Shown piece by piece: positions 1 through 13,474 of a stretch of DNA of 64,000 nt (position 1 is its first letter; every line of letters starts with the position of its first letter). The notes beneath the pieces were generated by a model, which was given only the letters and a program-made list of their open reading frames with translations, had not been told where the DNA came from and did not search any database. The stretch is from Acridotheres tristis. Its lineage: Eukaryota > Chordata > Aves > Passeriformes > Sturnidae. The stretch spans positions 6,016,841 to 6,080,840 of the forward strand of contig CM072894.1 of the NCBI GenBank assembly GCA_037013685.1, given 5' to 3'. A program made the translations under genes and the position numbers.

Positions 1-500
1 TCAAAGGTGGGGTATCTTAAATAATTTTGGGGGGGGGGAAGTGAGAGAAAGATTACATCAAAAGGCACAGAGAATACATTTGAGGTGAAAAGCAAAAACT
101 GATTTATTCCTTAGAAGTGGTGTCTACAACTGTAAATTAAGGAGAAACTGCTTACAACTGGAATTATATCCATGCTCCCCCCTTCAGAATTAGAGAAATG
201 CAAGGACCAGGGTGCAAAAAAGCCAATTACTGAAACAAAGTCCTAGTTTGTGAATATGATGAAGTAATACAATAAAGAAAAATTGTGGAAACAATGAAAA
301 ACATCACAAACAATATTCAAAAACAAATCGTGCAAATTAGCGTTAAGGTGGGGAAACCAAAACCAAACAAAGCCATAGGAGAAGATACAAACCTAAAATA
401 AAGGTTTGCATTTGGCACACAAGAGCAAACAAGACTATATATTGTCGATTTCCTAGGGGAAAAAAAGATAGATAAAGAAATGTTACTGATGGCAAAAGGA

Positions 501-555
501 GCTAAACTTTAAAAAAAATGTTTTGTTTCGGTTTTTTTTGCTAAAGGCTAAACTT
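501..555 (+). repeat. T/G-rich tract flanked by 9-bp direct repeats
   Basis: The 9-mer GCTAAACTT occurs at 501-509 and again at 547-555. The 37 bp between them hold a run of A followed by a T-rich tract containing TTTTGTTTCG (521-530) and eight T. A low-complexity segment bracketed by identical short direct repeats is what a target-site duplication of a small retroposed or patch-inserted sequence looks like. It could also be a simple local duplication (period 46). The repeat is seen directly; the insertion interpretation is inference. Confidence 0.35.
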
Positions 556-1693
556 CAGAGGTATTGCAAATGGATCAGGAAAGATGGCACTGAAGGATTA
601 ACACCCTCAGAAAAATAAATACAAATGTGCAAATGAGGAGGTCAGATCAGTAAATCTGATGTGTTTTATTAAATCTGTTTTTAGATATAAGTGGGCAGAA
701 ATATGATTTCATGCATTAGGCAGTGGAGAAGTAACCTAAACCAACAAGAATGGCAGCAAATATTCCAATATTGCATGTATTTGTTACAGCAGTTGCTAAG
801 GAAATACACAGAAATGTTGAACTGGACTTACACACCATTATAAAAACCAAATCAAAACACCAAATTATTTATTCCACCATCTGTTCGATACAAAGCAAAT
901 GTTATGAAAATTTCAAGAGGCTTTCAAGAATAAAGAAGAGCAAAAGGATTGTTAATTAAAATCAGCAGGGGGTGATCTCCTCATTCTCTGAATCTCCTTT
1001 GATCTTCCTTAAAAAGTGGTAAAATATCTAGAGACCCAAACATCTGGAGTGAAGTCAAAGAGGTCACAGCATTTTATTCATGTTTCTGCTACAAGCTCCT
1101 TCAGCTATATTCCACTTCTCTTTTTCGATAAATTAAAAAAAATAAATAAACAGAATGGAAATATTATTCTTTGTGATACATTCAGTTAACTTTCCAAGAC
1201 TTCAAAAAGGGTCTCAGGATAATTTTAATTCTGAACCAAATAAACAGGTGCTTCCACCAAATCCACTGCTTAGTGCTCCTTCAATATGATAATTTCAGAG
1301 GACAGCACGAAAGAGAAGTCAGTGGAATTTACCTGAAGTGGTCCATCGAGATGGAAAGAACTGTGAAGGCTCTGGGTGATTTCAGGTTCTGCTTAAGGAC
1401 AGGAAAGCAACACCTAGAGTACATTTTTGAACTTTTATTTTCCAGTAAACCCGCTTATTCTCTCTTTATTTCCATTTTAAATCCCTCCAAAAAGGTTTGC
1501 TCAGCTGTTGTAAACGCTGCAACTTTTTAAGTGTTTAATTGTTTGATGTAGGGAGTCAGTGGAAAAGCAAGTGAAGCACTGCTGAAATGAAACACTGCTC
1601 TGATTCACCCCACTGATCTGGTCACACAACTCATGCCACATGCTCAGTGCATACCATGGCCTTTATCTTGCAAAAGGCCAGGGCAAGGTACAT

Positions 1694-1706
1694 AAAAAAA
1701 AAAAAA
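1694..1706 (+). repeat. poly-A run (13)
   Basis: A run of thirteen A is followed by TTGGGGGAG. It has no recognisable retroposon body upstream, so it is annotated only as a homopolymer. Confidence 0.9.
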
Positions 1707-2571
1707 TTGGGGGAGTTTTTGCTAAATCTCCGTGTTTTACATTTTACAGCTTGAGCCTCTGTAGAGCTGCAACACAAGCTGTGTGTTTATTTGTAGGAAG
1801 TAAGTGGAGCTCCCAATAACTTGTTTAAGTCCAATATTATTTCTGCAGAAGTATAGATTTCATCAGAAAAAAAAAGTTACATAAAGAAAGCTTAATATTT
1901 CATTCTGCTTTTTGTAAATTTTCATTTCATTCTGTGCTACAGTGACCCGAGGACGTAATTAATGGTAGAATATGGTCAGGTAATTGCAAGCAGTTCAGAG
2001 CACTTTATGAAGCCGCTGCCCTTGACAGCTCATTCTGTGCAGACCTGCCATCCACTACAAGGCAAAATGAAATGGTTTTTGCACATTTCTTTCAAGGAGA
2101 AACTGCTGGATCCATCCTCTATAGCCACAAGCTGAAGATTCAAAATATTTCCTCAGTTTTCCATTCTTTAGGCACAATGCATTCCACAAGGAGACATAAG
2201 CACATCGTTACAATATTAATACTAAGCCAAATCCTGTAACAATTATTTGTTCCCACAGAAGTTGTGGCAGGCACAAAGGCCAAACCACTTAACTCAGTGA
2301 TGTAGAAGAAGGCAGGTTTCTGCCAGGAACATCATCCCCTCTGCTCCTAAACGTGGAAGCTGTAGAAGAATCAGAGACTTGCCATTAGTGTGGCTGAAAA
2401 GTTTCCCTGTTTTTTTTTCTCTTCCATAGAGGCAGCTACTTCAGCTCAACGCAGTACTAGGACTGCTACAGAAAGCATATTCAGAATTCCATGGTTATCC
2501 AGAATTTGTGAGTCCCCCTTCTCTGAGCAAGCAGCATTACAGTTACAGAGCTCCTGCTTCATTACATCCTG

Positions 2572-2632
2572 CATTTGATCTGAGAAACTAAACGCTGATT
2601 GCAAATTAAACATTTGATCTGGGAAATTAAAC
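2572..2632 (+). repeat. Partial tandem duplication, 39-bp period
   Basis: The segment starting CATTTGATCTGAGAAACT at 2572 recurs at 2611 as CATTTGATCTGGGAAATT. Twenty of the first 22 bases are identical and the period is 39 bp. Because 39 is a multiple of three, the minus-strand frame carries a repeated F-x-F-x-DQM motif 13 residues apart. I see no evidence that this frame is translated, so the simplest reading is a small slippage or local duplication. Confidence 0.75.
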
Positions 2633-5600
2633 ATACGGTTACTCACTCGGCTGGCTCTTTTGGAAATGCTTTAAGAGGGTGGCCCAATGGAGACAGGAGG
2701 AGTAAGGCATTAGGAGACACAATATTGAGAGGAGAAGGAAACACTACGTGAATTGAAGAGCCCTTTTTCAAGAAATAATGGTCTTTTTGCCCCCTCTCAT
2801 GTTCCTAGAGAAAAATCTCCCTGAAAAGACATACCCTGGAACTGGTAAGGCTCAGCAGACCCTGCTGCAGGAACTCCAGACTTCCATCCAAACCTGGCAC
2901 AGGTCTGTTCCTGGATAAATAGCAAACCTCTTCTTCCCTCTCCTACATTCATTTTCTGAGTGGAACTCAAGAATAATTAATGGTCATATCTTAAAATAAA
3001 ATATGACACTCCTCCAAAGCACATCTGACAAATCTAAAATCATCCAAGTCTCTCCCTGCAAAAAGAAAAAGCAGCTATTGAACAGACACCTAAAAGACCT
3101 TTACCATGATCATTGTCCTACACAGGCAGGAATTTAAAATTCTGTGTAAATGTTTGAGCTGAAGTGATATTAAATTAAGATTAATTTTAAGGTATTAAAT
3201 ATGTATGAATAAAACAGCAAGGAAATCAAGTCCAAGACATACATACAATTTACTGGGTTTGACTTGCACTTCACTCAGCATTATAGCAGTTACTGCAATC
3301 AAATTATTGTTTATTTACTCCAGAGAATCCTGTTCCCAATTACACTGGATTCCAGCCACTCCAAAGCTGATGAATGATGGACATATTATGGTGAGAAGCT
3401 TGATTTTAACTCCTTTCTTTTTCTCCTGCTCCAACTGCTATTTCCAAAGGTTCCTATCCAAGTTACTAGATGATGCTGTAGTTTTCAATGCTAGTGTATT
3501 TGGCCTACAATCAATACAAACCCAGCTAACATTTGGTTTCTAGAATAAGCTTTCAAGTAAGCCAGGTGTGGGAACATCCCTCAGTTATAAGTGCTCTCAT
3601 GGGCATCAATGAAATAAACCAGGCCTACTTGAAAGATGAAAAAGGGGTTTTGATGATAGATGATGAAAAAATTAAATTTAAATTTATTTGGCTTTTTCTC
3701 TGAGGAAAATAAACTACAAATATATCCAATTCTATAAAAAAGTTACATTTTGTTTCGTTGGGTTGGCTTTTTTTTGTTGTTGTTGGTTGGGGGTTTTTTG
3801 TGAGAAAGGATGGATGGATTTTGTCTGTCTTGAGTTCTGGTTAAGATTTTCCGAGCAATGGAAAATAATTCAACTCCATATCTTGCAGGCAACATGAAGG
3901 AAGATGCTGTTTACTTGCTCTCTATTAAGAATATCTTCTAGTTACTAAATTATGTCTCAGTGTATCCAAATCTCCCCTTTGTGTCTGGAGCTCATTGAGG
4001 ACAGTGCTGAACACACAGTGCCCATCCCAGAGCATCATTTTCCACAGCCATGACACATGGATTCAGACTCAGTCTTATTTCAGTGTCTCCTTCAGCCAAA
4101 GGGTTTGTACACACACCTGGTAAACCTGTTCCTCTTGGATCTCAGATTCTTTCAACAGTCTGGCCACCTTTGTCTGAGTTAGTCACAACAGAAACTTACA
4201 GACATGCCTGACACAATAGGATTGTCTATCATTTCTGTCTTGATTTTCCCTCCACCTGCTCCAAAGCTTATGGCCCCTATTACTGCTTCTGTTTTTGCAG
4301 CTACACTGTGGGTTCAGAGAGAATCAACATCAGAGGATGCTGGAGAACAAAAAAAAACCCATCTGTACAGAGTTAGTGTCACACTGTGATCACTCATCCC
4401 CTGACCACTGCAAAACTCCATCCTCTTCCTATGAGGGAAACTGTGGTCAGGAAAACAAGAGTCCACACCATGACTTGTCTTAGTGTCTACCCCCTTCTCT
4501 TTGAAAAGTCTGTCTCAAATTTTTAAAAATGCTTTTTTTTTTTATAACAGGATACAGAAGCTCTTCAAGTTCAAAGCCTGCTGATTTAAAGGTTACTGTC
4601 AAGTAGAAACACAAAGCATGAACCAGCACTGATTTTAAAAAGATGCTAAAAACATCCTTTCAAAAAAATTAAATTCCATTTACAGTGAATATCACAAAAC
4701 CATAATCACTTTATTCTTTCTCATGCCACTATACATCAACATTTCTTACCTCTCCTACATGACTGAAAAACACCAGAAATTTGGGCAGGAAAATTCAAGA
4801 TTAAGCCAACTAAGCCTCAGACTTGTCCTTCAAATGTTATTTTAGGCTGTGCTTTGGTTCTGATGGGATTCTTACCTAAATCAGTACTGCAGAATGAGAT
4901 CTAAAATAGAGCACAGTGATTAATAATTAGTGTGGTAGAGATTAGAGAGAAGAAAGTTCTCCAGCCAACATTACTGTTGCACTTCCTTACAGTTACCACC
5001 TTATTCAAGAACTCAGTGTTATTTTTGCTGACAGGGTTTTCCATTGTTAATGGGTTTGTATCAGAAATTAAAGATCATTGATGATTGTGTCTCACTGGTT
5101 CCCCCAGTGAGGAAAAACAAACATCTCCAAGTGCCAGAGCCCTGGAATTGAACTCACCTCTGGATCTCATGGAGTGCAGCAGGGCTTGATCCATCTCTTT
5201 GCACCACCTGCCTCCCAGCCCAGTCCATGAAGTCCAAGGAAAAGAGGAGACTTTAGAAATCTCTCACTTTCCCCTCATCCTCAAAAACTGAATGCCCAAA
5301 AGTGGGCCTGGATCTCAAAATTTACACTGGGCTCACTGTTCACAACTACTCTAACAGCCAATGTAGGGGAGAAGTTCTTTATTAAAGAATGTTAGTGCTT
5401 AGCAAAATTTGGCTCTAAAAACTTGTGTCCCACTAATGTGAAAAGCTCTGGCTTCTGTTATACTAAGCCAACCAATCCACTGCACCAACCCAGCTGCGCA
5501 CAAAGCTATGAAACTGAAGTTTTAAGGGCTCAAGAAAAAACACTCTCAGTGAGGCACAAGAAATTTTTTCCTCTTGTTTAAATCCTCCAGTACTTTCTCA

Positions 5601-8033
5601 TAAAGGTTTCATAAGATAAGAAATTATTATTTGTTCACATAGAGTAGACGGTAAATTAGCATTCCAGTAATATTTTCAAATTAAAACGGATTATCTTCGA
5701 TTTCTGTTGTCAAAGTATTCATTAAATGCCATTTGACCGACTAGAAATTAGAAGCAATTATGCATATGCAAGTAGTCACAGAGGAGGGACATTTCTCCAT
5801 TTAAAACAGACAGAAACATTTACTGTTGGCATGGAACAATGCAACATCTTCCTGTGCTCTAGGAATTATGTCCCTGGCACCACCAGCAAATACAACAGCT
5901 CTTGTAATTCTTTCAGCACATTATCTGCCATGAATGAAGTTACAGCACACTATAGGACTTAGACTAGGTAACACTACAAAAAGCTAAGGCAGCCTTGAGA
6001 AGCCCATAGCCCCTTGTCTAACTTTATTTTTATTAGCAGAGCCACTGATGTTAATGGGGATAACTCCTGTGGTTAGGTTGGCATGTACTAAAGTGCTTTG
6101 TCCAAAGGTCACGCTATGCCAGGGTACATCTAAAATAAAAAAAGGTTATAATGTGTGTCTGTATGCATCTCTGTAGTCATGAAGAAGGGAAATAATTTGC
6201 AGTCAATAAATGCAGTGAGATAATGAAACCATTTCTGCACACAAGATCTGGATTAGTTATTGGAATCCTTAGACTCCAGAGTTTCCCACATTCCCAGGGA
6301 CTGGTGGCCACAGTTACCAGCTACAGAACCAAAAGCCAGCATGGCTTCACGTGGAACAGGCTTACTACACATTTCTTGCATCCAATTTAGAACTGGTTTT
6401 AACAACCACCACAATTATTTTAACGTCTCATACTGCACAATCTACAGATGCACCACACAGAACCCCAGGGTCCAGGGCTCTGAAGCCAAGGGAATTACAG
6501 TGGCTAAATTGCCTCAGATTTCTTCTGGAACTGTCAGAGAGCAGCAGTGTTACTGTCAGTTTGCTGCTCACTTTAACTGCTCTGCACTGTCACTTAAGTC
6601 TCACATTTACAATTTAATAAATAACAAAATACAGGCAATACTAAGTGGATTGCTGTAAAGATATGGATTTTATTACAGTGAAATCCTGAGATGCCAGCCT
6701 GCTATGTTAATCAATATGGTTGCCTTGGTTGCACAAAGATAATTAAATTTTAATTGAAATTCACTATGAGTAAGATTACCTATAAATATTTCAACAAAGA
6801 GGATAAAAAGAGAATGCTAATATTTTATTTATCATGGATAATACTTTTAAAACACCTTATAAAAAACAAAACAAACAGAAAAAAATGAAAACTAAATAAA
6901 ACTTTCTTATGGAGTATTAACAAATGTATGAATCCAAAATTCTTTCCCTAGATACTCAGTTTTTACTTCATGCTCAGCAAAATATTTTTGTTTATCACTA
7001 TAGAGGACCTTTGACAGTCCAAACCGAGAACAGGAGAAGATGACCTCTCATTATTAAGGTTTGTTCCAGGTAGACACATGGATCCCATAAGAATGAGATG
7101 GAAACAAAACTTAGAATCATAAAAAAGGTTCTTGTCCTCATTCACTTACAGAAGAATAGGTTTATTCCACCTGTATTAACATAAAACACTGGATTTGGAC
7201 TACACTGCTTGCACTGGAGATCACCCTGGAAGTGGGGGAAGGGCACCCAATTCCCCAGCAAATTCCAGGGCCACTATCAGAGACACACAGAGTCTCTGAA
7301 AAAAATCACCAAGAGACTCCAAAACTCAGGCTGGACACTGCATGCACTGGGTTCCCCATCAACCCAGGCCAAATTCCCAGTTGAACTGCCCTGAAACACT
7401 GGTTCACAGCCACAAGAGTCACTGCTAAAAACTCTTCTTCCAAATTCAGTGTAGGTGCTGCTACCTGGTGCTGGTACTGTCGCTGTGAGTACCCGACAGC
7501 AACGCTCTGAGGAGCAAGAGGACACAAAACACAAGGAGGAAGATGTGTCCACTTTCATGTTTAGGATGAAATTCCACACTTGGGTAGTAGTTTGACTGGC
7601 TCCAGCTGGTATGTTAGCACCTAAAGGCTTCACTTAGTAATTTTTTGAGGTAATGACCTTGGGTGTGAGAGCATAGCTAGAGAAGAGAGTATCAGCTTTA
7701 AGTGATGTTCCCATTTACACTATTTTTACATCAAGCAGTAGGCAAAGCACTCTCGAGCACAATTTCTGCCACAGCACCACCTGTACCTGGAATTATTATA
7801 TACATGCACCCAAATCTCACACTTGGCTTGGAAAATTTACCCTCAATGGTTCATAGTGAGAAGAAACTATTGATTACACTGCTTCAGTTCATCCAAAAGT
7901 TAGCAATGGAAGGTGGATTTGAAATCACTTGCACTATCCTTTGGCCTGAGAAAGTAGTGCTGCATTCTGTTACAACTATGACAGCTGATTCTCAGAAATG
8001 CTAATGGAAAAAATATTGCCACTTGCAAAAAGA
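2633..8033. other. AT-rich non-coding DNA, no gene seen
   Basis: Unique-looking AT-rich sequence. Open frames of up to about 130 codons occur (for example 6260-6658 plus), but they lack domain motifs, codon bias and flanking splice signals and are within chance expectation. A T/G-rich tract lies at 3748-3801 and a run of eleven T at 4533-4543. No RNA gene or transposon was recognised. Confidence 0.6.
3748..3801 (+). repeat. T/G-rich low-complexity tract
   Basis: About 54 bp composed almost only of T and G. It starts with TTTTGTTTCG (3748-3757) and passes through GTTGTTGTTGG to a GGGGG and TTTTTT block. It shares its opening decamer, including a CpG, with the tracts at 521 and 40028. It is followed by a short GGAT repeat near 3808. 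No flanking direct repeat is seen. Confidence 0.7.
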
Positions 8034-8654
8034 TCAAGGTAGCTCCCAATAATGTTTTAAAATATTGATTGGCTTTGAAATCATAAAAGGAAAATAGAAC
8101 CCTATCCTGGTGTTCAGATGGTAAGAAACAATACAGTAAATTAGCATACACATCTGGGATACTCCATCCCTGGAAGGGCCAGGAACAGATGTTTGAGGTT
8201 TGCAACAGCAACTGCTATTCCCATCCCAGTACCTGGTGCAATCATGCCTGGCCTGATAATGTACTCCATGTGCTTCAGTGCTGCACATGCCAAATAAAGC
8301 AATAGAGAATGAACAAAACAAGAGACAGAAGGAAGGAATCAGCTGCACATCAGCAGCTCTGCTGCCTCTTTCCCTGCTGGGGTTTGCTTTCACAACCCTT
8401 CTGCCTTGAAGCTGCAGCAGAGCAGGAGGAGCCCAGCCACGGCAGCTTCCCCTGGAGAGGGTTCCAGCCCTGTCCTTGGCACCAGGCACTGCCACCACAG
8501 TGGGAATGTGAGCCACGCTCAGGTGAAAGCACCCCCACATCCCAGGTGTCCCCATGGCCATGGAAAGGTGTCCCTTTGCAGTCACTAAGCCATGGCACTG
8601 GAGTGCCCTGCAACTTAAGACACAAATAGTTTGCATCGAGCACTTGGAGTACAT
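8034..8654 (-). other. Longest open reading frame (206 codons), unrecognised
   Basis: An ATG-initiated frame of 206 codons on the minus strand, ending in TGA, is the longest in the window. The middle (8340-8600) is clearly more GC-rich than its surroundings, which lowers stop-codon frequency and favours a long chance frame. The predicted product is rich in Cys, Ser and Gly. It has one hydrophobic stretch at about residues 105-123 (IPSFCLLFCSFSIALFGMC), no N-terminal signal peptide and no motif I recognise. Plus-strand frames over the same interval are also open, as expected from composition. It could be a lineage-specific transcript, part of a long non-coding RNA, or an artefact of local GC content; the last is most likely. 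Confidence 0.12.
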
Positions 8655-8730
8655 CTCATCCCAATTTTCTGCAGGAATTGGGCAGAAGCAGCTGTCGTTT
8701 CCTTTATGGCAGCAAAGGTTTCTTGAAAAT

Positions 8731-8760
8731 GAAAAACAAACAAAAAAAATAAAATAAAAT
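8731..8760 (-). repeat. A/C-rich low-complexity tract
   Basis: Thirty bases of almost pure A with a few C and T, including CAAACAAAAAAAATAAAATA. It has the same character as the T/G tracts but in the opposite orientation. Confidence 0.6.
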
Positions 8761-8948
8761 CAGAGATACATAAGACCATTTAAGAGACTAAAAAATGGCT
8801 GCAAAAGAGACATGACAGGTTGTATTACATGCCAGGAATCTTTGCTAAGGTACATTTAAACCCTTCATCCTGAAGTATTACGTAAAATGTCTTATTTCCA
8901 ACATTTCCATATCTGATCAGTGTCTGTTTTGAATAAAAGGAATGAAAG

Positions 8949-8978
8949 GTGTGGGTGTGTGTGGGTGTGTGTGTGTGT
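8949..8978 (+). repeat. Interrupted (GT)n microsatellite
   Basis: Thirty bases of GT dinucleotides interrupted twice by an extra GG, ending in seven uninterrupted units. It is likely to vary in length between individuals. There is no gene context. Confidence 0.9.
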
Positions 8979-11900
8979 ATAACAATCATCAGCTGGGAAA
9001 CCCTAGAAAGCAGATTTTAGCACATTATATATAATTCAAGGAAAACTCCAATACATGGATTGAAAAGTTTATGGTTGCTTTTCAGAAATTAGATTATAAA
9101 CATTGCACTGGGTTTTATTTTCCTTGTTGATTCTTTGCTGCTGCAGAATCCATTACATGATATTTTTGGAGGTGTTAATGGACACTAGCAACAAAAAACC
9201 ACTCCTACCTATAGCAATTTTATCTTATTCACAGGGAAGGTAGCCAGTGTGTTTAAGATAATTTTCATAACATGTACCAAATGAAAGCCATTGAAAACAC
9301 AAAAAAACCATACACTTAAGTGAGCAGAAAATCCAGCTGAAATAAGAAGCTCAATATTAATAAAGAATTCAAAGCTATTTGGTCCGTTTTCAGCAATTTT
9401 ACAGTTTAAAATCCATGGATGCAGCCAAGCACCCCTTCCAACTCAACAATGTTTTTGGTTTTTTTACCAAGACCATAAAAAACTATTTCCTTCAGATTTT
9501 ACATATTTGCATTTAAATTTAGAATGCTTTATTAATTTCATCATTAAATTTATAATATTAATGCATTTCAGATTTATGTTGTTGATTTTGCAGGAAAAAA
9601 ATATCAGTACTATTAAAAAGAAAAATTACTTATTTTAAAACTGTCAATGACATTGAAATAATCAAAACACTTAAGCCCCTTTTAAATAGTTCAATTTCCA
9701 AGAATAAAGATTCTCTACAAAAAAAACCCACAACCAAATTCTGCAAGAAAACTTAAAAAAAGTTTCTTCCGAGTTGCTGATCACTTAAATTATTTACTTG
9801 CTTCAAATATTTAACAGAGGATTTGAAAATATCTTTGCCAAAAGAAACTTGAAAGAGTAAAATATAATTTAAAAATTTCTCCGATAGTCCACTAAAAATC
9901 ATTTTCCATTTCTTCCCTCAAGTCCCTAGACCGTAAAATTACAAATCACAAAGAAACCTTAAGGAGTGATTTCCATTCATTTCTTTTGGTCTTGTTACAT
10001 CCAAGCTGTACACAAGGATAAGGATTATTGCATCCCTTGACTATGCATTTCCACTAATACTTTTGCCTGACTTTTTATATCTGAAGAGCTGGAATATTTT
10101 AATTTATGATCATACTAATTACATCTAGGTTATTTACTCCCTAAGTTCTTCAGTTCTAGGATAATTTCAAATTGTGCTAAGTCTCCCATTTGAGTAATTC
10201 CTGTAGGGAGCATTATCTCTTAATTCTAGCCCATGCACAAGTGATGGGCACTTATTTAATAAAGCAAAGCTGCAAACTCTTCCAGTGTATAATATTCACA
10301 TCTCTAGTAGCTTAGTAAGTAGCTGTATCCCAGCTTCAATCTACTCCTTAGTTATAAAATAATATTTAGAAGTATCCCTAATATACAGAATATGACAATC
10401 TAAAAATCAAATTATACAGCAGCATTGCAGTAAAAAAGAGAGCATGAGTTTTAATCTAAATATTTTCCATTTTTATACAGGAAATGCCAAATTGCATTAA
10501 AAAGAAAATCCAGAATAAACAGATTCCCAGGTGAAGTTCCTGGCCAAACTGTGAGATAGCAGAAGAAAAGAAGCACTTGCTAGTGCAGTTTATCAATAGT
10601 ATCAGATTTAAAGGAATTTAAAACTTCGTATTTGAAAGTACAGAAGTCTGCCTGAAATTAAGGGATTTTTTGAAAAGAAGCAAACCATATTTTGCCTAGT
10701 AAGTGAAGAAATACTGAGAAATCTTTATGTTAAATGCCTGACTAAAAGGATGCAAAGGAATCTTGACAAACAGATATGAACCAGTGTCTGTGATTTGTTA
10801 GATTTCTTTTGTTGTTTTGTGTCGGGTTTAAGGAACTTAAACTTCGCTTGATCCCTATCTCTTGCTCCAAAAATTTCAGGGAAACCTGAACAAGAGCTTT
10901 TCCTGTGTGATTTCCAAATAATTAGACTATTGTTCCAGTAAACAGAAAAAAGTCTGTCTCCATTCTCTCTGGCACTTCCTGTTGCTCTGTGTCAAATTCC
11001 CAGTGACACCTGTGGCTCCACTCACAGGGAGCATTTGGCTTTTCTAGTTCATTAGTCCTTTGAGTAATTATTACAATCTCTAAGCCAGGTTGCCTCAATG
11101 CAATTGCTTCATGCTTCTATTTCACATATTTAGAAAAAACCAGAAAATGTGAACCTTTTATAAAAATAAGACCTGTGAAAAATATTTAGAGCTTTACAGC
11201 TTGGGTTAAAATGATCAGAATAAAATTTAGATTTAATCTAGAATAACTAGCCAACTAGGATTGTCATCAAAAAATGACTCTGCTTTTCAGATGGAAATAT
11301 AATAAGATTTGCATTGTCAGAAACCTAAACAGAAGTGCCCTCAGATTGCCATGGCCTCAAGTATGAGGACAGTGTTCCTAACACACATCATGTACTTCAC
11401 ATACTGTGCTAGCACTATCTAATGTGTCACTGAAATTGTGAACTTCCTGAATCTTAGAGTATTACCCAAGCCTGCTCTTACAATCTTATTGCACACTAAA
11501 GCCTTAAAGCACTCTAAAGCCCTTGATCATTGTAATTTTCCTGAAGCTCAGCCTTTCTTCCAAAATTAGCTGACTTATTAGACAGCAAGGCAACCTTTGA
11601 TAAGAAAATGTATTAAGTTCAATACAGAAATGCAAAATAGATCTCAAATGAATTATTTCTGTCCCTTGTGAGTTAATATTGTATATGATTTATTTTAAAG
11701 GTAGCAAAGGCAGAATTTCATCTGCATTTTTAAACTAATTTTCTACTGAATAACAATATCTGGAGCTGGCAGCTGAGGGAACTGTCATTTTTAGCTCACT
11801 CCACCTGGCAAAGCCGATGACAATCTCTCTTTTGCAGGTAAGCTGCTTTTCAGTTCTACTGCCAAGACACTCTGAGATGCTTACACAGGGAAACAATTAC

Positions 11901-13474
11901 TAATGAATCATTTGAAAAGAAAATTGTTTCTTGTTTCTCCCTCTCTGCTGAGCTCAGCGAGTTCTGCTCCTTTTAGAGCACACAGAATATGGGAGCAGAG
12001 AGCACAGGGAGCCCTTGTGGGGAGAGCCAGGAGCACCTTCAGCAGCTGGGGATGCATTCTGGATTGACATGACACGTGGCTGCAAACACTGATTTAAACC
12101 AACACATCCCCTGTGTCAGAGGCATGAGTTACTTGAAACCAGCCTGGAGGACACACAGACAGCTTCTGCTGATGGCAACACTGGAGGGGTGACAGCCCAG
12201 GCAAGTTTTGGTGAGCAAGGATTCACTGCTACACCCTGCAAAATAGCTACCTACAAGGTACACTAGAAGCCATTCATGGTTCTCTGTTTGCAAGCAACAC
12301 CCAACCTTAGTATAAAATTAATAAATATTATTCTTTCCTTACTGAAAGCACCCCGTGTTTAGATTCTAATTGCTGTGCACAACATAAAATGAACCCAGTT
12401 GTTCTATGTGTGTCACATGCCAAGAGAATTACTCTGCAGAAGAAAGGCAAAACCAGGCTGGCATATGTTTTCTGCATCCCACTGAAGTACCATTTTCCCA
12501 GGCACTGCCTGAGGCAACAATCACCAACAAAGTTCTGTGACAACACGGAAAAGGAGAAAATCACAAACGAAAATTAATGCTCACATCCACTTTATCAACA
12601 TCACACAGACTGCCTAAGCAAGTTGACTTAGCAAAGCCGACTTACATGACTTCCTCATTTTGTTCTGACCCAGTGATTTAGGATTCACATCAAAGGAACA
12701 TTGATCAAAATTAAGAACTTGTTATTTGGCACTAATATTTATTTGACCCATAAAGTTATTATTTTTTAGAAGGCAGACATGAGAATTTCAAATGTTCTGT
12801 AGGAAATAACTTTTTCATACCTTCAAGTTTTTAAAATACCATAGCTTTAATGAATTTTGATACACAAACCCTGGTTTCATCACCAAGACAGTCATATATA
12901 CTACTTGCTGTCAAGTCCTAACCATCTGCACGTATGGAAATCATTATTATGCCAGTTAAGTGTCTGAATACAGATACATTATTTTATTTCAGGTTTCTAA
13001 GTAATTCCTGACTTCAGGTTTCCATCTTACAGTGATTTGTAAAGCCAGCTGCAGATGAATTTTGTGCTAAGCTATGTAAGTTATTATTACCACCTTTTCA
13101 CTAGTCCAGCTTATAGATGGATAGCACAAATTGCACTGCTTTTGTGCATAGACATTTGGTCACTATTTCAGAATTATCAGGGGGATTTGGTTATTTGCTT
13201 TAGTATTTGGAGGTTTTTTGAAACTAATTTACATATACTAAAAGAGATAAAAATTTTAACTGGATATAATAAAAATATTGTGAAGCACAAAACCACAGCA
13301 CTGAGAACATTTTATACAAATGGAAAGGATTAGATAAGGGAAACCAAACACAACTTTTAATCAACCCAGTAATATTTTCAATTTTAAAATACAAATGCCA
13401 TTGAAATTTCTTTCAATTTTCTTCTGTTGAGCAATTATTTCCTTGTAACTTCACTTCATTAATAAGAGAGAATG

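Larger units (their letters stand above)
1..2571. other. AT-rich non-coding DNA, no gene seen
   Basis: This stretch is AT-rich sequence with frequent stops in all frames and no recognisable exon, RNA gene or transposon. It holds a run of ten G at 29-38, a run of thirteen A at 1694-1706 and a small T/G-rich tract at 520-540. An open frame at 1304-1530 has a somewhat protein-like composition after an acceptor-like TTTCAG at 1293-1298, but no convincing donor and no family resemblance, so it is not called. Confidence 0.6.

Noticed and set aside
1304..1530. Open frame with protein-like composition after TTTCAG near 1298
   Set aside because: No convincing donor, composition turns low-complexity after about 50 codons, and no family resemblance.
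6260..6658. 132-codon ATG frame on the plus strand
   Set aside because: No domain or codon bias; an overlapping frame on the same strand is also open, showing a local lack of stops rather than selection.
7104..7130. TTAGAATCATAAAAAAGGTT, similar to a reverse-complement CR1 end
   Set aside because: Isolated resemblance in AT-rich sequence, no neighbouring CR1 sequence.
9434..9460. CCCCTTCCAACTC, similar to the CR1 3' end
   Set aside because: Match too short and no ATTCTATG-type terminal repeats follow.
11820..11850. Strong acceptor and donor back to back (TTTTGCAGGTAAG)
   Set aside because: No exon can lie between them; possibly a recursive-splicing-like site, but a single sequence match is not enough to call it.
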